Positions 33,264 through 42,330 of a stretch of DNA of 64,000 bases are shown in pieces (within the stretch, counting starts at the first letter, position 1; the number at the start of each line of letters is the position of its first letter). The stretch spans positions 1-64,000 of the forward strand of contig JAEWVR010000025.1 of assembly GCA_023459055.1 (NCBI GenBank). Reading direction: 5' to 3'. This DNA comes from Fibrobacterota bacterium (GTDB lineage Bacteria > Fibrobacterota > Chitinivibrionia > Chitinivibrionales > Chitinispirillaceae). Below the pieces are notes generated by a model. That model ran no database searches. It was given only the letters and a program-made list of their open reading frames with translations, and had not been told where the DNA came from. The position numbers and the translations under genes were made by a program.

Positions 33264-35015
33264 ATGACAAACAATAAAATTAAAAATCGCGCAGAGCTTC
33301 TCATCTACATTCTGGCGATACTTGCAATTATCGGTTTTGTCAACTACCTGGCAGCTCGCTGGTTCAAACGGGTTGATTTGACCGAAGGTAAAGAATACAG
33401 CGTTTCCAGCTCTACAAAAAAGGTTCTTAAAAACCTCGACGATATTATCAATGTGAAAGTCTATTTTTCAAAGAACCTTCCATCAAATCTTCATAAAACA
33501 GTTACCGACGTAAAAGATATTCTGAATGAATATCAGGCATTTGCCGGTAAGAATCTGAAAATCACCTGGGTAGATCCTGCATCTGATACTGCGGAAAAAC
33601 AGCTAGCCCGGAGTTATGGCATCCCTGAACTGCAGCTCCAGACATTCGAAAAGGATAAGCAGCAGCTCATAACCGGATACCTTGGTATTGCTGTTCTTTA
33701 TGAAGACAAGAAAGAAGCATTACCTGTTGTACAGAATCTTCAGAATCTTGAATATGATCTTACAATGGCAATCATGAAAGTATCCCGCAAGTCGGTACCA
33801 AAGATCGGTATTGTCAAGGTCGATTCAATGCTTGATCTGCCACCACAGATACAGCGGCAGATGCAGCAACAGAATCCTGATAACATACCAACTGAACAAA
33901 AGTTTCAAAATGTCTACACACAGCTTCGCAACAATTACGAAGTTGTAACGATCGATTTGTCAACTGCAGGGCCAATTGATTCAACAATTAAAACACTAAT
34001 TGTTCCCGGAACTGCAACACTTACCGACAAGAAGCTTTTTGAAATTGATCAGTTTTTCATGAAAGGGGGCAATCTTATTGTTCTCGCTGATGCAATTGCA
34101 ATTAGTTTTCAGTATGGAATCAATGCAATTCCTGTTGAGTCGCCGTTATTCGGCATGCTTGAAAAATATGGTGTAAAAGTCGAGAAGAGTCTTGTACTTG
34201 ATGCATCCTGTGGTCAGGTGGAGATACCACAGCAGGTGGAACTCCCGGGAATGGGCGTTGTAAATATGAACCATCCTGTTCCCTACCCTTATTTTACACG
34301 TCTTAATCCGGAAAACTTTGCCAAAAGCAATCCGGCAGTATCGCCGCTTTCTGATGTCGTTTTTCCATGGGTCAGTCCCTTGTCATTTGCAGTTGACAGC
34401 GGGAAAACCGGCGTTGAAACCACCGTTCTTGCCAGATCAAGCGAAAAAAGCTGGCTGGCATCAGGAAACATCGACCTGAATCCTCAGCAAAAATGGGCTA
34501 TTCCATCAGAAAAATCAATGAAAGCTTATAATCTCGCGGTATTTCTTAAAGGTAAATTCACAAGCAATTTCAATAGTGTACCTGCTGATAATGCACCATC
34601 TGATGATACACTCAGTAAAATCAAACTTGAGACATCTTCATCATCAAACCGCCCAATTACGGGTTCAACCGATAATGGCAGACTTGTTGTTATTGGTGAT
34701 GCAGATTTTGTTTCAGGACAGAATGCGACTCAGCAAAACATTGCAATGCTTATAAATATTGCTGACTGGTTTTCGCTTGATGACAATCTGATCTCAATCC
34801 GCACACGTGCGATTAAAAACCGGACCATTGATTCAGATATGTTGAAAGGAAGTTCTGCGAAACCTAATATCATTCGTATAATCAATATTACATTGATGCC
34901 GGTGATTGTAATCATTATCGGTCTGATAATTTTCATGCGAAGACGGGAAGTAGTTCCGTCAACAGCCAGTGCACCATCAACCAGCGCTCCGGCTGCAAAA
35001 CAGGAGGCTAACTAA
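33264..35015 (+). CDS. GldG-like ABC-associated membrane protein
   Basis: 583 residues. An N-terminal transmembrane helix (LLIYILAILAIIGFVNYLAA), then a large periplasmic region starting with the family hallmark RVDLTEGKEYSVSSSTKKVL, a GldG/IFT52-like alpha/beta domain (IDSTIKTLIVPGTATLTDKK, FFMKGGNLIVLADA), a second conserved block (TDNGRLVVIGDADFVSG) and a C-terminal transmembrane helix (NITLMPVIVIIIGLIIFMRR) before a Ser/Ala/Pro tail. Third gene of the ABC operon; the next gene starts in its stop codon (TAATG). Confidence 0.9.
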   Translation: MTNNKIKNRAELLIYILAILAIIGFVNYLAARWFKRVDLTEGKEYSVSSSTKKVLKNLDDIINVKVYFSKNLPSNLHKTVTDVKDILNEYQAFAGKNLKITWVDPASDTAEKQLARSYGIPELQLQTFEKDKQQLITGYLGIAVLYEDKKEALPVVQNLQNLEYDLTMAIMKVSRKSVPKIGIVKVDSMLDLPPQIQRQMQQQNPDNIPTEQKFQNVYTQLRNNYEVVTIDLSTAGPIDSTIKTLIVPGTATLTDKKLFEIDQFFMKGGNLIVLADAIAISFQYGINAIPVESPLFGMLEKYGVKVEKSLVLDASCGQVEIPQQVELPGMGVVNMNHPVPYPYFTRLNPENFAKSNPAVSPLSDVVFPWVSPLSFAVDSGKTGVETTVLARSSEKSWLASGNIDLNPQQKWAIPSEKSMKAYNLAVFLKGKFTSNFNSVPADNAPSDDTLSKIKLETSSSSNRPITGSTDNGRLVVIGDADFVSGQNATQQNIAMLINIADWFSLDDNLISIRTRAIKNRTIDSDMLKGSSAKPNIIRIINITLMPVIVIIIGLIIFMRRREVVPSTASAPSTSAPAAKQEAN

Positions 35016-36043
35016 TGAGTTCAAAAAAACTTTTACCTATAGCTGTTATTGCGATCATTGGTATTCTCATCATGGTTGTCAGCGAAAATCTTAACAAAAA
35101 AAGGCCGCCTGAGAGTACGCTCAAATTCTTTACTGAAAAGGCTAATTCGTTTGTTGTAAAAGGCGCATCCGGTACAGTGACACTCCATAAAAAAGGCGAC
35201 CTCTGGTTTGTTTCCCGGGGTGTAAAGAACACAGCAGCAGTATCAGGGCCGGTCGGGTCACAACCGGATTCAAGTGGTGCAGATTATCCGACAGATAGCG
35301 CAACTATGGCGATTGCGTTAGAGAAACTTGCCGGCATGAAAAAAGGTGACATTGTATCTGCAAATGCTGAAAAACAGGCTATTTTTGAAGTTGACACAGT
35401 GAAAGGTATGTCTATCGAGGTGTTCAATATTGCCGGAAAATCGCTTGGGACGGTTATAATCGGTAAAAATACTCCCGACAACAACGGGAACTTTATCCGT
35501 ATGGTTGGTTCTAATGATGTTTACACTGCAGGTGGCAATATAGGGTATTCATTTTTTACTGATATTAACCGCTGGCGTGATAAAGTCATGATGACCTTTG
35601 ATAAGGCACTTGCAACAAGCCTGACACTCATTAATAAAGATGGCAAGACAATTTCCATGACAAAGGCAGATTCTGGAAACGTCTGGAATATTGTCGCACC
35701 GGAAAAAGCTACGGCAAAAAACGATCAGGTCGACGGAATACTATCTGGGTTGTCAAGGTTTCTTGCTGTGGACTTTCAGGATACTGCGGTTGCAGATTCT
35801 GTTAGTGGATTTGCAAAACCTGAACTTGTCGTTACAGTCGGTCTTAAAACCGGATCAAAAAAAATTACCTTTGGTGCGAAACGTGCTGACGGGAAAAACT
35901 ATGCAATGGTTGACGGCAGAGAACAAATTTATCTTGTCAACGATTACGATGTTACCGGTTTCAAAAAAGAACTGAAAGATTTGAAGGATACAGTACCAGC
36001 AGCCCCGGCAACAACAGCAAAACCTGAAAAGGGCAAGAAATAA
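35015..36043 (+). CDS. DUF4340 domain protein, ABC operon partner
   Basis: 342 residues. One N-terminal transmembrane helix (LLPIAVIAIIGILIMVV), then repeated beta-sheet DUF4340 units: TLHKKGDLWFVSRG, KGMSIEVFNIAGKSLGTVII, RWRDKVMMTFDKA and ISMTKADSGNVWNIVAPE. A Lys/Ala/Pro tail ends it. DUF4340 proteins almost always follow GldG-like genes and probably sit in the periplasm on the transporter. Function unknown. A clear terminator closes the operon at 36071. Confidence 0.88.
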   Translation: MSSKKLLPIAVIAIIGILIMVVSENLNKKRPPESTLKFFTEKANSFVVKGASGTVTLHKKGDLWFVSRGVKNTAAVSGPVGSQPDSSGADYPTDSATMAIALEKLAGMKKGDIVSANAEKQAIFEVDTVKGMSIEVFNIAGKSLGTVIIGKNTPDNNGNFIRMVGSNDVYTAGGNIGYSFFTDINRWRDKVMMTFDKALATSLTLINKDGKTISMTKADSGNVWNIVAPEKATAKNDQVDGILSGLSRFLAVDFQDTAVADSVSGFAKPELVVTVGLKTGSKKITFGAKRADGKNYAMVDGREQIYLVNDYDVTGFKKELKDLKDTVPAAPATTAKPEKGKK

Positions 36044-36070
36044 TTTAATCAAGTTTGTTTCTACTATTCA

Positions 36071-36106
36071 GACAGCAGGTTTTACAATCTGCTGTCTTTT
36101 GTTTTT
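36071..36106 (+). terminator. Rho-independent terminator of the ABC/GldG operon
   Basis: GACAGCAG / CTGCTGTC stem (36071-36078 with 36089-36096) with a 10-nt loop, followed by TTTTGTTTTTT. Confidence 0.9.
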
Positions 36107-36131
36107 TAATACAACATATTGGATACTTTAC

Positions 36132-39026
36132 ATGAGCCGTTTTGACAATATAGAATTTCATCGTACCGCGTTTATTCTGATACCGGACGATCATCTTGAA
36201 CCTCACAATGCAGTACTTATTGAGTCTCCTGACAAGCAAAAAAATCGAATATTCTGTACCTGTTCCAGCAGAAAAAAATATGCGGACTGTGTCCATGCAA
36301 AAACACTTGAGACACTTTACAAGAATTACTACGAACAGTTTGCTGACAAATCTGCAATCGATTCATTTTTCAACAGTATCTTCTTCAAACTGCTTGAGCC
36401 CATCACAAAGTATGCAACGACATCATCGTCAAGTCTGAAAGCTATTCGTTCCGAATCATCTGTACAACTTGTTGATTTTAAAAACACGCCAATAATCAAC
36501 TGGGAATCAACCCCTGAATCCTGTATCAGACTTGAAGAACGTATGATCTCCCGCCGCTTCACAAAAATGAATCAGGCGTTGTATTTTCTTTATTCTGATC
36601 AGGAAAAAGGGCTGTTATGCATGGGCCGTAAATCCCAGCGTCAGACAACTGAAGACAGTGTCTGGTACCGGTTCGCCTATCATCTCTTCAGAGAGTGCTC
36701 TGAAACGCCTGATTTCAGCTATTCAGTTGACACACAGACTAATACGTTTCAACTTCACATTACGACAGACACCTGCATCGCATCAGTTTCTATACCATCA
36801 AAGGCAGTCCCTGACATCTTAAAACTGCTTGCCATTTATTTTCCTTCGGTATTCACTTCACCGATTGATAATAATGGATATACACTTTTTTTCCGTTTTT
36901 CTGCATCCGGTAAAGACGTTCTTATTGAGCCTTGCATAGGCTCACCAGACAGTGTATCAATCGACACTTGCACCGCACTTTCAAAGAACATGATCTTTAA
37001 TTCGTTGATCTATCTTGATAGTCGCAAAACGTTTATTAAACCGGATGATGACAGTCTGAAAATTATTGCATCAGGATGGAATGCACCAAGAACGATTCCA
37101 TTAAAAGATTATTCATTATTCATTGAAAAAAACATTCCTGTTTTTTCCATAAATTCAATGAATTGCAACAGTGATGTATTGGAACAGGATCTTTTTTCTG
37201 TTACCGGTGCAGATGATCTGAAAAGAATAATTCCTCGTGTAGTTACATCATTTGACAAAATGGTATTGTCACCAAAAACACTCACAAAAGACAAATTCAA
37301 ACTTGAACTCTCATTTAAAAACAATAACGTTGCGGTTGATATGGTGGCGTTGGCTGCCACCATTGCAAAAAAGACCCGTTTTCATATTGATAACAATATA
37401 ATTTACGATTGCAAAAGTGTTGAGATCAGAAATGCTGCAGCCTCCGCAAAAAAAACCAAAAAAGATGGTACTGTAACATTATCAAAAGCTGAAATTCTCC
37501 AGTTTCGCGGTTCAAATGCACCTGTCGAGTTCACCGGGAACAATAAACTTATAAACGAAATACGTTCACTACTTGATTTTAAGCCAATTGCAGAACTTGA
37601 GCCTCAGAGTATCTATACCGGAACACTTCGCCCCTATCAAAAAATCGGTGTCCAGTGGATGCTTTTTCTTTATGATAATAATTTCGGAGGCTTACTTTGT
37701 GATGACATGGGACTTGGTAAAACACACCAGGTGCTTTCCTTCATCGCGTATTTAAAAGAACATCGTAAAAATGATGTGCACATTCTTGTTGTCTGCCCCA
37801 CATCGGTCATGGGACATTGGCAAAAGATCATTGAAACCTTTGCTCCAACATTACGCATAACCGTTTTTAATTCACAGAATAAAATATCTGAACTTGACAA
37901 TGATTTTGACATTGTGATAACCTCCTATACAATCATGCGTAACCATGATATCGCACTAAGTAAAGCATCATTTGATCTTGTAATCTACGATGAAGCACAT
38001 ATGCTAAAAAATCGTACAACTGCATCACACAACTCGGCATCCTTTATTCAGGCTCCCATGAAAATGGCACTTACCGGAACACCTGTTGAAAACAAAATTA
38101 ATGATCTGAAAGCGCTTTTTGATCTTACCATGCCGGGGTTACTCTCCAAAAAAGATGCATCCGGAGAAATCATAGACTCTTTTGTTGATGATAACGAGTA
38201 TATCAATCCTGATTTCCTTAAAAAAGTTACAGAGCCGTTTATTCTAAGACGTTTAAAGGAATCGGTACTGCTTGAACTGCCTCCGAAGATAATTGACAAC
38301 AGGACATGTTCATTATCCAATGATCAATTCACAAGTTATCAGGCCCTGCTCGAACTAAGCGCAGCACCTCTTTTGAACCAGCTAAAGGATGATAACAGCG
38401 ATATACCATATATGCACATTTTTGCACTTCTTAACAACATGAAACGTCTTTGCTGTCATCCGGCATTGCACTACGAGAATCCCCTTGAAAACTATGAGCG
38501 ACTTGAGTGTGATAAATGGGAATTATTCAAAGAGCTTATTGATGAATGCATTGAATCCGGGCAGAAAGTAGTTGTATTCTCGCAATATCTTGACATGATC
38601 GCTATAATGGATCATTATCTTGCAAGCAAGGCAATCGGACATACAGTGCTTACCGGATCATCAAAAAACAGGGATCTTTTAGTGAAAAAATTTGCTGAAG
38701 ATCCGGATTGCAAGGTTTTTGTCGGAAGTTTGAAAGCCGGAGGTGTCGGTATAGACCTTATTGCAGCCTCGGTTGTCATTCATTACGATCGATGGTGGAA
38801 TGCCGCAAAAGAGGACCAGGCAACCGACAGAGTCCACAGAATTGGTCAAAAAAAGGGTGTACAGGTGGTTAAAATTATCACTGAAGGTACCGTTGAAGAA
38901 AAAATTGATAAAATCATTACAACGAAGAAAGACCTTGCAAATGAACTGCTTACAGAGGATTCACCAGATACAGTTAAAGTGTTTTCACGTGAGGAACTTA
39001 TTGATTTACTGTCAATTACAAAGTAA
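36132..39026 (+). CDS. SNF2/Swi2-family DNA-dependent ATPase with SWIM zinc finger
   Basis: About 964 residues from ATG 36132. A SWIM-type finger near the N-terminus (FCTCSSRKKYADCVH, CxC-x(n)-CxH), then ~450 residues of family-specific sequence, then a complete SNF2 motor: motif I LCDDMGLGKTHQ (~520), DEAH box VIYDEAHMLKNR (~620), LTGTPVENKINDLKALFDL, and motifs V/VI GSLKAGGVGIDLIAASVVIH and ATDRVHRIGQ. It should translocate on double-stranded DNA and remodel protein-DNA complexes. Such bacterial SWIM-SNF2 proteins are widespread housekeeping or stress proteins (RapA-like). No defence genes adjoin it. Confidence 0.9.
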   Translation: MSRFDNIEFHRTAFILIPDDHLEPHNAVLIESPDKQKNRIFCTCSSRKKYADCVHAKTLETLYKNYYEQFADKSAIDSFFNSIFFKLLEPITKYATTSSSSLKAIRSESSVQLVDFKNTPIINWESTPESCIRLEERMISRRFTKMNQALYFLYSDQEKGLLCMGRKSQRQTTEDSVWYRFAYHLFRECSETPDFSYSVDTQTNTFQLHITTDTCIASVSIPSKAVPDILKLLAIYFPSVFTSPIDNNGYTLFFRFSASGKDVLIEPCIGSPDSVSIDTCTALSKNMIFNSLIYLDSRKTFIKPDDDSLKIIASGWNAPRTIPLKDYSLFIEKNIPVFSINSMNCNSDVLEQDLFSVTGADDLKRIIPRVVTSFDKMVLSPKTLTKDKFKLELSFKNNNVAVDMVALAATIAKKTRFHIDNNIIYDCKSVEIRNAAASAKKTKKDGTVTLSKAEILQFRGSNAPVEFTGNNKLINEIRSLLDFKPIAELEPQSIYTGTLRPYQKIGVQWMLFLYDNNFGGLLCDDMGLGKTHQVLSFIAYLKEHRKNDVHILVVCPTSVMGHWQKIIETFAPTLRITVFNSQNKISELDNDFDIVITSYTIMRNHDIALSKASFDLVIYDEAHMLKNRTTASHNSASFIQAPMKMALTGTPVENKINDLKALFDLTMPGLLSKKDASGEIIDSFVDDNEYINPDFLKKVTEPFILRRLKESVLLELPPKIIDNRTCSLSNDQFTSYQALLELSAAPLLNQLKDDNSDIPYMHIFALLNNMKRLCCHPALHYENPLENYERLECDKWELFKELIDECIESGQKVVVFSQYLDMIAIMDHYLASKAIGHTVLTGSSKNRDLLVKKFAEDPDCKVFVGSLKAGGVGIDLIAASVVIHYDRWWNAAKEDQATDRVHRIGQKKGVQVVKIITEGTVEEKIDKIITTKKDLANELLTEDSPDTVKVFSREELIDLLSITK

Positions 39027-39179
39027 TTTGATCTCATTTTGAAATATTTGCATCCGGTTTAAGGAAAAAGTATCTTTGTAAGGAAATGAAAGACGATCAA
39101 GGTTAAGGTTGAGGTTAAGATTGAAAAACAAAGACTTGACACTTGTAACCCGTCACTCGTCACTTCCCAAGGGAGCAAT

Positions 39180-39548
39180 ATGATACGCGTGCTTGTTGCC
39201 GACAGCAACCTTTGTTCTCATGAACTGATTCATGACATCGTTCAGATTAATTTTCGTAATGTAAAAATAGAGAGTGTGCATAACAGCGAAAGTTTTGTCT
39301 CAAAAATCACATCCGCAAAACCACAATATAATCTCATTCTATATAGTGTACATATGGATGAAAGCACTGATAAAGCGACACTATCGGAAGCTATCAGAAA
39401 AAATCCCGAAATCAGTGACCGAACAATAATAATGACCGAATCTGATTCTGTAAAGGTACCGGATATGTTTAATCATTTTCCGACAGTCACAAAACCCTAC
39501 TCACTTGATTACTTTGGAGAGGTTATAAAAAAGACCTGTGCCAGCTGA
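39180..39548 (+). CDS. Degenerate receiver domain (pseudo-receiver)
   Basis: A 122-residue CheY-fold protein with the first acidic residue kept (VLVADSNLCSHELI), the switch Thr region (IIMTES) and the conserved Lys-Pro (VTKPYS). The phospho-acceptor Asp is missing: the strand reads LILYSVHMDES where LILLD-x-H-M-P is expected, so Ser replaces Asp. It probably cannot be phosphorylated and would act by binding. Its last 11 nt overlap the GTG start of the TPR glycosyltransferase, implying coupled translation and perhaps a direct partnership. Confidence 0.8.
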   Translation: MIRVLVADSNLCSHELIHDIVQINFRNVKIESVHNSESFVSKITSAKPQYNLILYSVHMDESTDKATLSEAIRKNPEISDRTIIMTESDSVKVPDMFNHFPTVTKPYSLDYFGEVIKKTCAS

Positions 39549-40932
39549 AACCATTAATTCCAAATTTGTAAAACCTAATTCATTATCAGTATGCATGATC
39601 GTGAAAAACGAAGCTGATCTGCTATGCCGTTGTCTTGACAGTATTAAAAATGTCGCTGATGAACTTATTATTGTTGACACTGGCTCTACGGATGCAACGG
39701 TAAGTATTGCCCAGTCGTTTGGAGCAAAAGTAATATGTACCGATTGGCGCAATGATTTTGCATGGGCCAGAAATATCTCAATCAAAGATGCAACGTCTTC
39801 ATGGATTCTATGGCTTGATGCCGATGATGTTGTTCCATCAGAATCAATTCCGGTCATTGCATCGTTGAAGCAGGAAACGCCGGATCACGTTATCGGATTG
39901 ACAGTGCGAAACCAGCGGCCCGGTAATACCGGAACCGAGTTTGTACAGGCACGAATGTTTCCAAACCGGCCTGATCTTTACTTTGAAAGACGGATCCATG
40001 AACAGGTCATGCCCAGTGCTTTACGTATAGGCATGAAAATGGAAAACCGTAATGCAGTTATTGAGCATCATGGATATGCAGATCCTGCAACCATGAAAAA
40101 AAAAGCATTGCGAAATATACAGTTACTTCTTGAAGACTATGATGATACTGACCCGGATGCTGTAACAACTGTCGAGATTGCAGATTCCTATCAATTGACA
40201 GAAGACCATGAGGCCGCCTTGATCTGGTATAAGCGGACACTCGCAATTCCAGAGTGTGAATCCAAAACGCCATCAATTGCCGGTCAAGCACATCTTGGAC
40301 TTGGTACTATCTGCAATCTTCGTTCAGAATACTCAACAGCAATTACTCACCTCAAACGGGCATCAGAAATTTCTCCATGGCGCCCCGATGTTCTGTATAG
40401 TTTAGCTGTAGCTGTTGAACAAAACGGCGAACCGCAAAAGGCAGTTGATATACTCGAGCAAATCCTTACACTCGAAGTATCTGCAGGTCAGGTTGGTGTG
40501 GATTTCAGAGCTGCAAAAATAAAAACATATCTGCGGCTTGTCAGAATTCTTGTCGAGCTTGACAATATAGAACGCGCGGCGGCAATCACAGCAGATTCGC
40601 TTGCATCAGAGCCTCTGCGCCCGGAATTGTATAACTCTGCCGGAAAATTCCTTATCAAATGTGGAAAACCACTTGACGCATTAAAAACTTTTGAAAAAAG
40701 CATTATGCTCGTCAAACAGGGCAACCTTGATGCATACATCGGACTGTGTATTATTTATGTAAAAGCCTGCATGACTCCTAAAGCTATTGAAACCATGGAT
40801 TCACTTGCAATTGACTTTTCTGAAAACAATAAGTACCAGACATTCAGATCCTACCTCAATGGCATAAAATTGACATCAGAGCAAACAGAAATACTTGTAA
40901 CTCTACGGCGTGAGTTCTTTAACGTATTCTGA
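39538..40932 (+). CDS. Glycosyltransferase family 2 with C-terminal TPR repeats
   Basis: 464 residues starting at GTG 39538. The GT2 (GT-A) domain spans ~15-240: LSVCMIVKNEADLLCRCLDS, ELIIVDTGSTDATVSIA, DWRNDFAWARN and the DxD region WLDADDVVP. It is the SunS/WaaE-like subfamily. The second half is TPR helices (~200-450; e.g. GLGTICNLRSEYSTAITHLK, SLAVAVEQNGEPQKAVDILE). TPR-GT2 proteins often glycosylate proteins or peptides, including flagellin and adhesins; the acceptor here is unknown. Coupled to the upstream pseudo-receiver, convergent with the next kinase gene 9 nt away. Confidence 0.88.
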   Translation: MPAETINSKFVKPNSLSVCMIVKNEADLLCRCLDSIKNVADELIIVDTGSTDATVSIAQSFGAKVICTDWRNDFAWARNISIKDATSSWILWLDADDVVPSESIPVIASLKQETPDHVIGLTVRNQRPGNTGTEFVQARMFPNRPDLYFERRIHEQVMPSALRIGMKMENRNAVIEHHGYADPATMKKKALRNIQLLLEDYDDTDPDAVTTVEIADSYQLTEDHEAALIWYKRTLAIPECESKTPSIAGQAHLGLGTICNLRSEYSTAITHLKRASEISPWRPDVLYSLAVAVEQNGEPQKAVDILEQILTLEVSAGQVGVDFRAAKIKTYLRLVRILVELDNIERAAAITADSLASEPLRPELYNSAGKFLIKCGKPLDALKTFEKSIMLVKQGNLDAYIGLCIIYVKACMTPKAIETMDSLAIDFSENNKYQTFRSYLNGIKLTSEQTEILVTLRREFFNVF

Positions 40933-40941
40933 CATCTGCGG

Positions 40942-42072
40942 TTATTTAAAGGGTAATTCTATTGTAAATATTGTGCCGGTTTCCTCTGAAGAAACGAAAT
41001 GTACAGTACCACCCAGATAACGTTCTGTCAATAATTTGATACTGAAAGTGCCTAATCCCCGACCATTGCCTTTTGTTGAAAATGACTTCTGGAAAATCTG
41101 TAGTTGCACTTCGTGTGGAATAGATATGCTGTTTTTTACTGTTACTGTCACACGTTCATTGTTTAAAAAATATGCTATGGTGACTTTTCCATCAGGCCGC
41201 GTCGCCTCCAATGCATTTTTCAACATATTGATCAGAACTCGCTTAAAAATTCCCTGATCGTTGAAACAGCTAAGGTTTTCATTATTAAGAATCAGTATCT
41301 CCTTATTTATACATATCGAATCCATCGAAAGAAATCTGACTACAGATTCTATTACATTGGAGATATTAAATTCTTTTTTGTTTACGATCAGTTCCCCGGT
41401 TTCAGCAAGCATAAGCATTTTTTGAGAATGTATCTCGTTAAATAGCATTTCTGTAGTATTCTTAAGAAGAGAAATCAGATCCGCATTCCCAACTGGATTT
41501 TCTTCTATAACTTCAAAGGCATTTACCAAGGCAGATGAGTAATTGAGAATATCATGAAAGAAAATCCGCTCCATCATTCGTTTACTGTTTTGCACGCTTA
41601 TATCCTGAAGAATAAGCAAAGCGTAAATATCATTATTATACCTTAACGGAATAGTATCAATACGGTATTCAAGTGTTTTCTCACCGAATCCCCTTTTAAC
41701 CCTGATTCTGGTTTCCTCAGTTGTTTTTTCGTTCCTTGAGAGACATTGTACAGTGGCCTTGAATGCACCACAAACTGTACACCCGTCAGCACTGCCACAA
41801 CCACCTGATTTTAAGTACGCATTTACACAATTTAACGCTTCACCAGGACGCTCCCCTATTATTTTTTCAATTGACTCCAACTCAAGATGAGTCTTACAGG
41901 ATTCATTTGCAAATACCACCTGACGAGTCCGGTTTACAATCAAAATATTGACAGGAAGATAACAAATAAACGTATTAACAGCGTTATCATGTGAAAAAAA
42001 GTCAAAATCCGCCTGAATTTTTTCAGGATGTACCCTTTGATGATCTAAAGAATGTATATCGATTTGATTCAT
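40942..42072 (-). CDS. PAS sensor histidine kinase with a Cys cluster
   Basis: 376 residues, soluble. A PAS domain (~30-150) holds the sequence RPGEALNC followed by a C-x9-C-x5-C-x2-C cluster (C in LNC, GGC, DGC, TVC), which probably binds an iron-sulfur cluster or zinc. The DHp helix is RIFFHDILNYSSAL (His ~172), unlike standard HisKA but typical of this family. The HATPase has LINMLKNALEAT, and NGRGLGTFSIKLL replaces the usual G2 box. Likely a redox or oxygen sensor. No response regulator lies beside it apart from the pseudo-receiver ~1.4 kb away on the opposite strand. Confidence 0.88.
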   Translation of the reverse strand: MNQIDIHSLDHQRVHPEKIQADFDFFSHDNAVNTFICYLPVNILIVNRTRQVVFANESCKTHLELESIEKIIGERPGEALNCVNAYLKSGGCGSADGCTVCGAFKATVQCLSRNEKTTEETRIRVKRGFGEKTLEYRIDTIPLRYNNDIYALLILQDISVQNSKRMMERIFFHDILNYSSALVNAFEVIEENPVGNADLISLLKNTTEMLFNEIHSQKMLMLAETGELIVNKKEFNISNVIESVVRFLSMDSICINKEILILNNENLSCFNDQGIFKRVLINMLKNALEATRPDGKVTIAYFLNNERVTVTVKNSISIPHEVQLQIFQKSFSTKGNGRGLGTFSIKLLTERYLGGTVHFVSSEETGTIFTIELPFK

Positions 42073-42330
42073 GCTTCTGCTTTCACAAGAAATGAATACG
42101 ACATTTTTTCAGATAAAACAATGTCCCTTTAACATGCGAATAACGTGTACAGATCCATTTCATTAGTATATCGCATTTGTAATGAAGATACAATCACTGA
42201 GTGCAAGACATTCCAGGTAAAAACAATATAATTCCTTTATAAGACTGCCTTAAGTATTTTCTGAGTTCTTTCGTAATATTGCACATTAAAAATATCATCA
42301 TTTAGATTTTGAAGAATTACAGGCCGGTTC

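Noticed and set aside
36132..39026. SNF2 ATPase as part of a defence island (DISARM/Druantia type)
   Set aside because: No methylase, phospholipase D, DUF1998 or other defence partners adjoin; flanking genes are an ABC operon and signalling genes.
39080..39175. GGTTAAGGTTGAGGTTAAG-type low-complexity intergenic string
   Set aside because: Short purine-rich repetition with no secondary structure, promoter or reading frame that I could support.
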